Shown in pieces: positions 1-6,606 of a DNA stretch of 8,193 bases. The stretch is from Clostridia bacterium (GTDB taxonomy: Bacteria; Bacillota; Clostridia; Christensenellales; Aristaeellaceae). A program made the translations under genes and the position numbers. The stretch lies in NCBI GenBank assembly GCA_900754755.1, contig CAAEEC010000092.1, positions 1 to 8,193 on the forward strand. The letters are read 5' to 3'. A model generated the notes under the pieces. It had not been told where the DNA came from. It did no database searches and saw only the letters and a list, made by a program, of their open reading frames with translations. The number at the start of each line of letters is the position of its first letter. Positions within the stretch are counted from its first letter, which is position 1.

Positions 1-1269
1 CGCCTCGTACACGTCCTCCGCAAACAGGGGCGAGAACTCTTTGAACTCGGCAAGGGACAGATCGTTGATGGCCTTGCCATCCTTCAGGCAGTGCAGCACC
101 AGCTTGCCCACCACCTCGTGCGCTTCGCGGAAGGGCATGCCCTTTTTCACCAGGTAATCCGCCGCGTCGGTGGCGTTGGTAAAGCCGCCCTCGGCCGCGC
201 GCGCCATCTTCTCGCGCCGGAAGCGCGCAGTCTGCATCATGCCGGTGAAGGTGGTCAGGCACTTCATCCAGTTGTCGTGCGCGTCGAAAAACGCCTCTTT
301 GTCCTCCTGCATGTCTTTGTTATAAGCCAGTGGCAGGCCCTTCATGGCGGTGAGGAGCGCCATCAAATCGCCGTACACGCGCCCGGTCTTGCCGCGGATC
401 AGCTCGGCCACATCGGGGTTCTTTTTTTGTGGCATGATGGAAGAACCCGTGGCAAAGCCGTCGTCCAGCTCGATGAACTGGAATTCCGCGCTTGCCCAGA
501 GGATCACCTCTTCGCAAAAGCGCGAAAGGTGCATCATGGAGATGGCGGCGCTGGAGAGGTATTCTAGCAGAAAATCCCGGTCAGCCACGCCGTCCAGCGA
601 GTTGTTCGTGATCTGGGAAAAGCCCAGCAACTCCCGCACGCGCTCCCGGTTGAGCGGATAGGTGGTGCCGGCCAACGCGCCGCTGCCCAGGGGCATGCTG
701 TCCGCCCGGGCGTAAGCGCCGTTTAGCCGCTCGATATCGCGCAGCAGCATTTCCACCCAGGCCATCATGTGGTGCGCGAGCGTGATGGGCTGCGCGCGCT
801 GCAGGTGGGTGTAGCCGGGCATCACGGTATAGAGGTTTTCCCTGGCAATGGAGAGTAGGGCGCGGATCAGCGCGCGCAGGTTTTCCTGCGCGGTGCGGAT
901 GGCCGCCATGGCATACATGCGCACGTCGAGTGCCACCTGGTCGTTGCGGCTGCGGCCCGTGTGCAGCCGCTTGCCCGCCTCGCCGATGCGCTCGGTGAGG
1001 ATGGTTTCTATATTCATGTGGATGTCCTCGGCATCCACGGAAAAGGCCAGCGTACCCGCGCGCACTTCCTCGAGCATATGGGCAAGGGCCGACACGATGG
1101 TATCCGCGTCGGCCTGGGGAATGATATTCTGCTCGCCCAGCATCGTGGCGTGCGCAATGGAGCCGAGAATGTCCTGCTCGGCCAGCCGCTGATCAAAGGA
1201 GATGGACGAGTGGAAATCGTCTACCGAGCGATCGGTGGCCTTTTCAAAGCGTCCGCCCCACAACTTCAT
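1..1269 (-). CDS. argH: Argininosuccinate lyase, C-terminus cut by window edge
   Basis: ArgH splits argininosuccinate into arginine and fumarate, the last step of arginine synthesis, in the cytoplasm. The protein opens [10 protein letters not shown], the typical ArgH start. It then shows HTGRSRNDQ at about residues 103-111, [11 protein letters not shown] at about 152-162 (with the conserved active-site histidine, H155), and the fumarase/aspartase superfamily loop [12 protein letters not shown] at about 275-286, whose serine is catalytic in the family. There are 423 codons in the window with no stop. Members are usually about 460 residues, so roughly the last 35-40 are missing beyond position 1. 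The last visible residues, [12 protein letters not shown], still fit the family. The ATG overlaps the argG stop codon as ATGA (1269-1266), so the two genes are translationally coupled in one operon. An AGGAG lies at 1281-1285 inside the end of argG. The identification is very secure. Confidence 0.97.
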   Translation of the reverse strand, partial: MKLWGGRFEKATDRSVDDFHSSISFDQRLAEQDILGSIAHATMLGEQNIIPQADADTIVSALAHMLEEVRAGTLAFSVDAEDIHMNIETILTERIGEAGKRLHTGRSRNDQVALDVRMYAMAAIRTAQENLRALIRALLSIARENLYTVMPGYTHLQRAQPITLAHHMMAWVEMLLRDIERLNGAYARADSMPLGSGALAGTTYPLNRERVRELLGFSQITNNSLDGVADRDFLLEYLSSAAISMMHLSRFCEEVILWASAEFQFIELDDGFATGSSIMPQKKNPDVAELIRGKTGRVYGDLMALLTAMKGLPLAYNKDMQEDKEAFFDAHDNWMKCLTTFTGMMQTARFRREKMARAAEGGFTNATDAADYLVKKGMPFREAHEVVGKLVLHCLKDGKAINDLSLAEFKEFSPLFAEDVYEA

Positions 1270-2477
1270 TTCGCGTTCTTCTCCTTCATCATGGCCTGAA
1301 CCTTCAGCGGCAGGCCGAAGAGGTTGATGAAGCCCGCGCTGTCCTTGTGGTCGTACAGTTCCTTGGAATCGCCGAAGGTGGCGATTTCTTCCATATACAG
1401 GGAATACGGCGACTTCACACCCGCGGGGATCACGTTGCCCTTGTAGAGCTTCACGCGCACCGTGCCGGTGACGTTCTGCTGCGTGGAATCGGCAAACGCG
1501 CTCATGGCCTCGCGCAGGGGGGTGTTCCAGCAACCGTCGTACACCAGCTCGGCAAAGCGGATGGCCATCATGTCCTTATAGTGCGCGGTGGCGCGGTCCA
1601 GGGTGATGGTTTCCAGAATCTGGTGCGAGTCGAAGAGGATCTTGCCCGCCGGATTCTCGTATACCCCGCGCGATTTCATGCCCACCAGGCGGTTTTCCAC
1701 CAGGTCGGCCACGCCCACGCCGTGCTTGGCGCCGATGGCGTTGAGGGTTTCGATCAGGGCGACCGGGCCCAGGGCCTCGCCGTTCACCTTCACCGGCACG
1801 CCCTTTTCATATTCGATTTCCACGTATTCGGCCTCGTCGGGCGCTTCTTCGGGCGTTTTGCAGATGAGTAGCAGATCCTTCGGCGGCTCGTTCCACGGGT
1901 CTTCTAGCTCCGCGCCTTCGTGGCTGAGGTGCCAGAGGTTGCGGTCCATGCTGTAGGGGCGCTTTTTGGAAACCGGCACGTCCAGACCGCGGGCCATGGC
2001 GTAATCGATGGCTTCCTCGCGGCTCTTGATGTTCCAGATGCGCCAGGGGGCGATGATCTTCATGTGCGGCGCCAGGGATTTGATCGTCAGTTCAAAGCGC
2101 ACCTGATCGTTGCCCTTGCCGGTCGCGCCGTGGCAAATGGCGGTCGCGCCTTCCTTTTTGGCGATTTCCACCAGCTTTTCGGCGATGATGGGCCGCGCAA
2201 AGCTCGTGCCCAGCAGGTATTTCTGCTCGTACACCGCGCCCATCTTCAGCGTGGGCCAGATGTAATCGGTCACAAACTGTTCGCGCACGTCGATGATATA
2301 GAGCTTTTCCGCGCCGGACTTCTTGGCCTTCTCATGCAAGGGTTCCAACTCTTCGCCCTGGCCCACGTCCACCGCGACGGCAATCACGTCGTAATCGTAA
2401 TTTTCCTTCAGCCACGGGATGATGATGGTCGTATCCAAACCGCCGCTATACGCGAGCACCACTTTTTCCTTCGCCAT
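1266..2477 (-). CDS. argG: Argininosuccinate synthase
   Basis: ArgG joins citrulline and aspartate using ATP to make argininosuccinate, the substrate of ArgH encoded just downstream. From the chosen start the protein is 403 residues, normal for the family. The N-terminal PP-loop ATP-binding motif AYSGGLDTT is at residues 9-17. [14 protein letters not shown] (116-129) and [14 protein letters not shown] (175-188) are conserved ArgG blocks that contact ATP, citrulline and aspartate. An in-frame ATG exists upstream at 2522. I prefer 2477 (MAKEKVV) because a GGGAGG lies 9 bases before it, the PP-loop then sits at its usual distance from the N-terminus, and the upstream start would fall in the promoter spacer, ahead of the predicted transcription start. 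The gene is first in the operon, with its own promoter and a likely ArgR operator. No key residue appears to be missing. Confidence 0.98.
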   Translation of the reverse strand: MAKEKVVLAYSGGLDTTIIIPWLKENYDYDVIAVAVDVGQGEELEPLHEKAKKSGAEKLYIIDVREQFVTDYIWPTLKMGAVYEQKYLLGTSFARPIIAEKLVEIAKKEGATAICHGATGKGNDQVRFELTIKSLAPHMKIIAPWRIWNIKSREEAIDYAMARGLDVPVSKKRPYSMDRNLWHLSHEGAELEDPWNEPPKDLLLICKTPEEAPDEAEYVEIEYEKGVPVKVNGEALGPVALIETLNAIGAKHGVGVADLVENRLVGMKSRGVYENPAGKILFDSHQILETITLDRATAHYKDMMAIRFAELVYDGCWNTPLREAMSAFADSTQQNVTGTVRVKLYKGNVIPAGVKSPYSLYMEEIATFGDSKELYDHKDSAGFINLFGLPLKVQAMMKEKNAK

Positions 2478-2486
2478 GATAGGTTG

Positions 2487-2492
2487 CCTCCC
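2487..2492 (-). promoter_or_regulatory. Ribosome binding site of argG
   Basis: GGGAGG on the minus strand, 9 bases before the ATG at 2477. It decides the argG start in favour of MAKEKVV over the longer in-frame ATG at 2522. Confidence 0.85.
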
Positions 2493-2513
2493 GAAATTTT
2501 TTCGTATGTCCGT

Positions 2514-2542
2514 ATTATACAACGCTGTGTATAAAAATACAA
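2514..2542 (-). promoter_or_regulatory. Sigma-A promoter of argGH
   Basis: Read on the minus strand, there is a -35 of TTGTAT (2542-2537), a 17-base spacer and a perfect -10, TATAAT (2519-2514). Transcription would start near 2507, giving a leader of about 30 bases that includes the argG ribosome binding site. The -35 overlaps a palindrome that matches an ARG box, so arginine repression is likely. The motif is seen directly; its activity is inferred. Confidence 0.85.
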
Positions 2543-2543
2543 T
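2526..2543. promoter_or_regulatory. ARG box (ArgR/AhrC operator) over the argGH -35
   Basis: The core is a perfect palindrome, TGTAT-AAAA-ATACA (2528-2541). It fits the ArgR half-site pattern TGnAT-wwww-ATnCA, and the outer w positions (T2526, T2543) also fit. The only departure from the consensus TGAAT...ATTCA is a symmetric change at the third base of each half. The site covers the -35 and most of the spacer of the argG promoter, the expected place for a repressor that senses arginine. Ten bases downstream in the argG direction, ATACA preceded by TATT (2513-2521) could be the conserved half of a weak second box over the -10, at the usual 2-base box spacing. No ArgR gene is in the window. 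Confidence 0.8.
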
Positions 2544-2564
2544 GATATTTCCCGTTAAATCTTC

Positions 2565-2593
2565 TTGACAAGCGAGAACTTTTCCCGTATCAT
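2565..2593 (+). promoter_or_regulatory. Sigma-A promoter of ruvC-ruvA
   Basis: A consensus -35, TTGACA (2565-2570), a 17-base spacer and a -10 of TATCAT (2588-2593, one mismatch to TATAAT). Transcription would start near 2600, about 24 bases before ruvC. It is divergent from the argG promoter; the two -35 elements are 22 bases apart. No LexA-type palindrome is visible around it. Confidence 0.87.
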
Positions 2594-2610
2594 GGAAGGC
2601 ATGGGATAAG

Positions 2611-2615
2611 GGAGG
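2611..2615 (+). promoter_or_regulatory. Ribosome binding site of ruvC
   Basis: GGAGG inside a GGGAGGGG run, 8 bases before the ATG at 2624. The earlier ATG at 2601 hits a stop after one codon, so the start at 2624 is secure. Confidence 0.8.
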
Positions 2616-2623
2616 GGAATGGC

Positions 2624-3118
2624 ATGATTATCCTGGGCATCGATCCGGGGCTGGCGATTATGGGCTATGGCGTGATTGAAACGGATGGCTCCCGCCATCG
2701 CCTGGTGCAATATGGCGCGCTGACGACCGAGGCAAAGACGCCTATGCCTTCGCGATTGCTTTCGATTCACACGGGCGTGGAGCAGCTTCTCGCGATTTAC
2801 AAGCCCGATCAAATCGCTTTTGAAGAGCTGTTCTTCGCCAAGAATGTAACGACGGGCATCGCCGTGGGTGAGGCGCGCGGCGCGGCGCTGGTGGCCGCCG
2901 CGCGCTACACGCAGGAACTCTATGAATACACGCCCATGCAGGTGAAACAGGCGGTGACGGGCACGGGCCGGGCGGATAAAACGCAGGTGCAGGCCATGGT
3001 GCGCGCCATTTTGAGCATGCGGGAAACCCCAAAGCCCGACGACGCGGCGGACGCGCTGGCCGTGGCGATCACGCACGCGCACAGTATGCGCGCGGGCGCG
3101 CTGTTCAAAATTGTATAA
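2624..3118 (+). CDS. ruvC: Holliday junction resolvase RuvC
   Basis: RuvC is the dimeric, Mg-dependent endonuclease that cuts Holliday junctions symmetrically, completing recombinational repair together with RuvAB. The 164-residue product has the family's usual length and fold order. [14 protein letters not shown] at the N-terminus carries the first catalytic aspartate (D7). [10 protein letters not shown] carries the glutamate (E67). [13 protein letters not shown] near the C-terminus carries the last two acidic residues (D140, D143). These match the D7/E66/D138/D141 tetrad of the E. coli enzyme by motif. VGEARG (about 81-86) and [11 protein letters not shown] (112-122) are further conserved blocks. 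The gene is first in a two-gene unit with ruvA, 17 bases upstream of it, and has its own near-consensus promoter. Nothing in it looks damaged. Confidence 0.97.
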   Translation: MIILGIDPGLAIMGYGVIETDGSRHRLVQYGALTTEAKTPMPSRLLSIHTGVEQLLAIYKPDQIAFEELFFAKNVTTGIAVGEARGAALVAAARYTQELYEYTPMQVKQAVTGTGRADKTQVQAMVRAILSMRETPKPDDAADALAVAITHAHSMRAGALFKIV

Positions 3119-3120
3119 TT

Positions 3121-3125
3121 AGGAG
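3121..3125 (+). promoter_or_regulatory. Ribosome binding site of ruvA
   Basis: AGGAG, 10 bases before the ATG at 3136. A nearer ATG at 3128 is in another frame, is too close to this site, and would not encode RuvA. Confidence 0.7.
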
Positions 3126-3135
3126 AAATGACTGT

Positions 3136-3729
3136 ATGTTTTCTCATTTCGATGGGGTCGTTTCGGAGAAACAGGCGGGTAGCCTGGTGATCGATTGCGG
3201 CGGCGTGGGCTATTTGCTGCAGGTGAGCAACACCACGCTTTCCGCCGCGCCCGCGGTGGGCGAGCGCATGAAGGTGTACGCGCTTTTGAGCGTGCGGGAG
3301 GACGCAATGGAACTGTTTGGCTTTGCCACGCGCGAGGAGCGCGCCATGTTCGAGCGGCTGCGCGCGGTTTCCGGCGTGGGCCCCAAGATGGCCATGCAGG
3401 TGCTTTCCGCCCTGTCTTTGCGGGATCTTTCCATCGCGCTGGCCGCGGGGGACGCCACGGCGCTTACGCGCGTGCCTGGCATCGGCAAAAAGACCGCGCA
3501 GCGCTTGGTGCTGGAACTGCGCGATAAGGTGGAGGAAGGAATGCTCACCGGCGCAGGAACGGCCGCTATGCCCACGCAGGCGGCGGGAGACGCGGCGGGC
3601 GAGGCCATTGAGGCGCTGATGGCGCTGGGCTACACGGCGAGCGACGCGGCTCGGTTGGTTTCGCGCGTGGCGGACCAGTCCAACCGGGCGGACGAACTGG
3701 TGCGCCTGGCGTTGCGGCAAATGGGCTGA
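3136..3729 (+). CDS. ruvA: Holliday junction DNA helicase subunit RuvA
   Basis: RuvA is the tetrameric protein that holds a Holliday junction in a square-planar shape and recruits the RuvB motor for branch migration. At 197 residues it is of normal length. Domain I (about 1-63) is the OB-fold and ends REDAMELFGF, with the acidic-pin pair E55-D56 that keeps the strands apart. Domain II has two helix-hairpin-helix motifs, VSGVGPKMA (78-86) and VPGIGKKTA (113-121), which grip the DNA backbone. A flexible Ala/Gly/Thr linker (about 138-154) leads to domain III (about 155-197; EAIEALMALGYTASDA), the part that binds RuvB. RuvB is not encoded next to it: the following gene is purA after a 139-base gap with its own promoter. 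Its partner presumably lies elsewhere in the genome. Confidence 0.97.
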   Translation: MFSHFDGVVSEKQAGSLVIDCGGVGYLLQVSNTTLSAAPAVGERMKVYALLSVREDAMELFGFATREERAMFERLRAVSGVGPKMAMQVLSALSLRDLSIALAAGDATALTRVPGIGKKTAQRLVLELRDKVEEGMLTGAGTAAMPTQAAGDAAGEAIEALMALGYTASDAARLVSRVADQSNRADELVRLALRQMG

Positions 3730-3786
3730 TATGGCAAATTACCGCAGATCTATTTTGAAATCTTAATGCAAAATGGGCCGCGCGTA

Positions 3787-3795
3787 TGCTATAAT
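3787..3795 (+). promoter_or_regulatory. Extended -10 promoter of purA
   Basis: TGCTATAAT is a perfect extended -10: TG, one base, then TATAAT at 3790-3795. The -35 position at 17-base spacing (TGCAAA, 3767-3772) is weak, as is common with extended -10 promoters. Transcription would start near 3802, leaving a leader of about 65 bases before purA. The leader holds only short hairpins (3804-3814 and 3825-3839) and no recognisable purine riboswitch or PurBox. The rest of the 3730-3868 gap shows no strong terminator for ruvCA, so read-through into purA is possible. Confidence 0.78.
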
Positions 3796-3868
3796 GAAAA
3801 GCGGCGTATAACGCGCAAAACCGGGGGAAGATTTTTCCCGCACACGAACGGAAATGGGGTATGGAATG

Positions 3869-5143
3869 ATGGCGACTTGCGCAATCGTTGGAGTGAACTG
3901 GGGCGACGAGGGAAAGGGCCGCATGGTCGATTTCCTGGCGGAACAATACGATGTGGTGGTGCGCTACCAGGGCGGCAACAACGCGGGGCATACGGTGATC
4001 AACGAATTCGGCGAGAGTAAGCTCAACCTGATTCCCTCCGGCATCTTCCGCCCCGAAACGGTGAACCTGCTGGGCGCGGGCACGGTGATCGATCTCAAGC
4101 ACATCGATGGGGAAATCGCGAACCTGCGCCAGAAGGGCGTGACCATCACGCCGGACAATCTCAAAATTTCCGACCGGGCGATCATGGTGCTGCCCTTCCA
4201 TCCTCTGCAGGACGCGCTGGAAGAGCAGCGGCTGGGCAAGGCGGGCTATGGTTCCACCAAGCGCGGCATCGCGCCGGTGTACGGGGATAAATATATGAAG
4301 AAAGCGATCCAGATGGGCGACCTTCTGCACCCCGAATCGCTGAAGAAACACCTTAAGCAACTGGTGGAATGGAAGAACGCGGTTTTCGCCAACGCCTACC
4401 ATCAGCCGCCCATTTCCTATGAGGAAACGTTGGCGTGGATCGAGCAATATGGCGCGCCGCTGCGGCCGCACATTGTGGACGCGTTTGCCCTGCTGGAATC
4501 GGCCAACGCCGAGGGCAAGAACATCCTGTTCGAGGCGCAACTGGGCGCGATGCGCGATATCGATTACGGCATCTATCCCTACACGTCCTCTTCCTCGCCG
4601 CTGTCGGCATACGCGCCGGTGGGCTCCGGTTGCCCGGCGCTGAAGGTGGACAGGACGGTGGGCGTGGTGAAGGCGTATTCCACCTGCGTGGGCCAGGGCC
4701 CGTTCGTGGGCGAGCTGTTTGGCGAAGCGGGCGACGCACTGCGCGAAGCCGGGCAGGAATACGGGGCGGCCACGGGCCGGCCGCGCCGCGTGGCCTGGAT
4801 CGATCTGGTGGCCACGCGCTATGGCGCGAAGCTGCAGGCGGCCACGGAGATCGTGCTCACCAAGCTGGACGTGCTTTCATATCTGGATGAGATCCCGTTG
4901 TGCGTGGCCTATCGCAAGGGTGATGGGGAAACGCGCGATTTCCCCTACACCAGCGAGTTGGACGCCTGCGAGCCGGTGTATGAAACCATGCCCGGTTGGA
5001 AGTGCGATATTTCCGGCGCGCGCACCTATAGCGAGCTGCCCAAAGAAGCGCGCGACTACGTGGAGCGCATTGAGCGCGAAATTGGCTGCCCCATTTCGTA
5101 TGTATCCGTGGGCGCGCAGCGCGACGCGCTGATCCGCCGCTGA
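3869..5143 (+). CDS. purA: Adenylosuccinate synthetase
   Basis: PurA joins IMP and aspartate using GTP to give adenylosuccinate, the first committed step to AMP. From this start it has 424 residues, normal for the family. WGDEGKG (11-17) is the phosphate loop with catalytic D13, and GGNNAGHT (35-42) holds catalytic H41. GSTKRGIAP (128-136) and EAQLGAMRDIDYG (222-234) form the IMP site. ATGRPRR (301-307) is the aspartate-binding loop, and TKLDVL (331-336) is the guanine-recognition motif. Several of these loops differ from the enterobacterial form (GTTGRGIGP, GAQG, TRVGAGPF; here STCVGQGPF at 271-279), which points to a clostridial-type subgroup. In-frame ATGs at 3854, 3866 and 3869 compete. 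I chose 3869 because GGA/GGGG precedes it at workable spacing and W11 then sits where it does in E. coli. The product feeds PurB, encoded 13 bases downstream. Confidence 0.96.
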   Translation: MATCAIVGVNWGDEGKGRMVDFLAEQYDVVVRYQGGNNAGHTVINEFGESKLNLIPSGIFRPETVNLLGAGTVIDLKHIDGEIANLRQKGVTITPDNLKISDRAIMVLPFHPLQDALEEQRLGKAGYGSTKRGIAPVYGDKYMKKAIQMGDLLHPESLKKHLKQLVEWKNAVFANAYHQPPISYEETLAWIEQYGAPLRPHIVDAFALLESANAEGKNILFEAQLGAMRDIDYGIYPYTSSSSPLSAYAPVGSGCPALKVDRTVGVVKAYSTCVGQGPFVGELFGEAGDALREAGQEYGAATGRPRRVAWIDLVATRYGAKLQAATEIVLTKLDVLSYLDEIPLCVAYRKGDGETRDFPYTSELDACEPVYETMPGWKCDISGARTYSELPKEARDYVERIEREIGCPISYVSVGAQRDALIRR

Positions 5144-5148
5144 GGAGG
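5143..5148 (+). promoter_or_regulatory. Ribosome binding site of purB overlapping the purA stop
   Basis: A perfect AGGAGG whose first A is the last base of the purA TGA, 8 bases before the purB ATG at 5157. This arrangement suggests coupled translation of the two AMP-branch enzymes. Confidence 0.85.
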
Positions 5149-5156
5149 GCTTTGCA

Positions 5157-6584
5157 ATGAAAGACCGGTATGAATCTCCCCTGTGCTCGCGCTATGCCAG
5201 CCGGGAAATGCAGCGCATTTTTTCGCCGGACTATAAGTTCTCCACCTGGCGCAAGCTGTGGGTGGCGCTGGCCGAATCCGAAATGGAACTGGGCCTGCCC
5301 ATCACCCAGGCGCAGGTGGACGAGATGAAGGCGCACATATACGACATCAACTATGAGGACGCGCAGCAGCACGAGGCGCGCGTGCGGCACGATGTGATGG
5401 CGCACGTAATGGCCTATGGCGATTTGTGCCCGAACGCGCGCGGCATCATCCATCTGGGCGCCACCAGCTGTTATGTGACCGACAATGCGGATATCCTCAT
5501 GCTGCGCGACGCGCTCCGGCTCGTGCGCAAAAAGGTGGTGGAGGTGCTGCGGCGCCTGCGCGGCTTTGCCTGGGAATACCGCGCCTTGCCCACGCTGGGC
5601 TTCACGCACCTGCAGCCCGCGCAGCTCACGACCGTGGGTAAGCGCGCCTGCCTGTGGATGCAGGATCTGCTCATGGATCTGGAAGACATCGATCATTGTC
5701 TCAATACAATGCGCCTGCTGGGCAACAAGGGCGCAACCGGTACGCAGGTGAGCTTCCTCGCCCTGTTCGATGGCGATAGCCAGAAGGTGGACGAGCTGGA
5801 AAAGCGCATCGCGGAAAAGATGGGCCTTTCCCGCGTGTATCCGGTGAGCGGGCAGACGTATCCGCGCAAGTACGATAGCCGCGTGCTCAGCGCGGTTTCC
5901 GCCGTAGCGCAGAGCGCGTACAAATTCGCGCAGGATCTGCGGCTGTTGCAGAACATGCGCGAAGTGGAGGAACCGTTTGAGTCCGGGCAGATCGGCTCTT
6001 CGGCCATGGCCTATAAGCGCAACCCCATGCGCAGCGAGCGCATCTGCGCGCTGGCCCGCCACGCCATGCTTTTACCCATGGACGCGGCGATGACCGCCAG
6101 CACCCAGTGGTTCGAGCGCACGCTGGACGATAGCGCGAACCGCCGCCTCAGCCTGCCGGAAGCGTTCCTTTCGGTGGACGCGGTGCTCGAACTGTACGCC
6201 AACATCGCGGGCGGCATGGTCGTGTATCCCAAGATGATCGCCCGGCACATCGCGGAGAACCTGCCCTTCATGGCCACGGAAAACATCCTGATGGAGGGCG
6301 TGCGCCTGGGCGGCGACCGGCAGGAACTGCACGAGCACATCCGCGTGCACTCGCAGGAGGCCGCCGCGCGCATGAAGCGCGATGGGCTGGACAACGATTT
6401 GCTCGAGCGCATCGCGGGCGATAGCGCGTTCCCCATGGGGCACGAGGAACTCACCCAATTGCTGGATGCTTCCGCCTATGTGGGCCGCGCGCCGGAGCAG
6501 GCGGAAACCTTTATCCTTCAGGAAGTCGATCCCATCCTCGCGAGCGCGCAGGCCATGGCGGGCATGGGCGAAATCAACGTGTAA
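5157..6584 (+). CDS. purB: Adenylosuccinate lyase, long (human-like) type
   Basis: PurB releases fumarate twice in purine synthesis: SAICAR to AICAR, and adenylosuccinate (the PurA product) to AMP. At 475 residues it is longer than the roughly 430-residue B. subtilis type. Its blocks read like the human-type enzyme: SRYASREM (11-18), RHDVMAHV (77-84), GIIHLGATSCYVTDN (96-110), PTLGFTHLQPAQLTTVGKR (145-163), EEPFESGQIGSSAM (271-284), RNPMRSER (288-295) and QWFERTLDDSANRR (317-330). H83 and H151 are the expected active-site histidines, and the GSS loop (280-282) holds the catalytic serine. The superfamily loop proline is alanine here (GSSAMAYKRNP), a variant I recall from clostridial relatives. 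It lies 13 bases after purA and 22 before rarA. It belongs to the same superfamily as ArgH at the other end of the window. Confidence 0.96.
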   Translation: MKDRYESPLCSRYASREMQRIFSPDYKFSTWRKLWVALAESEMELGLPITQAQVDEMKAHIYDINYEDAQQHEARVRHDVMAHVMAYGDLCPNARGIIHLGATSCYVTDNADILMLRDALRLVRKKVVEVLRRLRGFAWEYRALPTLGFTHLQPAQLTTVGKRACLWMQDLLMDLEDIDHCLNTMRLLGNKGATGTQVSFLALFDGDSQKVDELEKRIAEKMGLSRVYPVSGQTYPRKYDSRVLSAVSAVAQSAYKFAQDLRLLQNMREVEEPFESGQIGSSAMAYKRNPMRSERICALARHAMLLPMDAAMTASTQWFERTLDDSANRRLSLPEAFLSVDAVLELYANIAGGMVVYPKMIARHIAENLPFMATENILMEGVRLGGDRQELHEHIRVHSQEAAARMKRDGLDNDLLERIAGDSAFPMGHEELTQLLDASAYVGRAPEQAETFILQEVDPILASAQAMAGMGEINV

Positions 6585-6596
6585 CCGCCGCGCGCG

Positions 6597-6601
6597 GGAG
6601 G
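6597..6601 (+). promoter_or_regulatory. Ribosome binding site of rarA
   Basis: GGAGG, 5 bases before the ATG at 6607. It decides the rarA start: the open frame extends far upstream into purB, but those codons do not encode RarA-like sequence. Confidence 0.8.
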
Positions 6602-6606
6602 AATGT

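Noticed and set aside
2571..2587. GAGAAC in the ruvC promoter spacer as a LexA site
   Set aside because: The second half of the CGAAC-n4-GTTCG palindrome is missing, so there is no basis for SOS control.
3114..3119. TATAAT at the end of ruvC as an internal promoter for ruvA
   Set aside because: No -35 at suitable spacing (only GC-rich codons there) and no extended -10 TG; it comes from the last codons and stop of ruvC.
3755..3760. TTGAAA as the -35 of the purA promoter
   Set aside because: It is 29 bases from the TATAAT at 3790, too far, and no -10 lies 16-18 bases after it.
3825..3839. GGGAA/TTCCC hairpin in the purA leader as a terminator or riboswitch
   Set aside because: Only 5 base pairs with a 5-base loop and no following T-run; no purine riboswitch core is visible in the short leader.
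3845..3853. CGAAC in the purA leader as a PurR box
   Set aside because: Only the 5-base core matches; the rest of the PurBox pattern and a second inverted copy are absent.
3566..4540. Open frame of 324 codons on the minus strand across the ruvA-purA gap
   Set aside because: It covers the purA promoter and two secure genes and shows no recognisable domain; treated as a shadow.
4857..6062. Long open frame (401 codons) antisense to purB and the end of purA
   Set aside because: Same reason: biased composition, no motifs, and full overlap with two certain genes on the other strand.
6382..6606. 75-codon upstream extension of rarA
   Set aside because: It overlaps purB in another frame, encodes an Arg/Trp/Ser-rich stretch, and lies before the clear GGAGG and family N-terminus at 6607.
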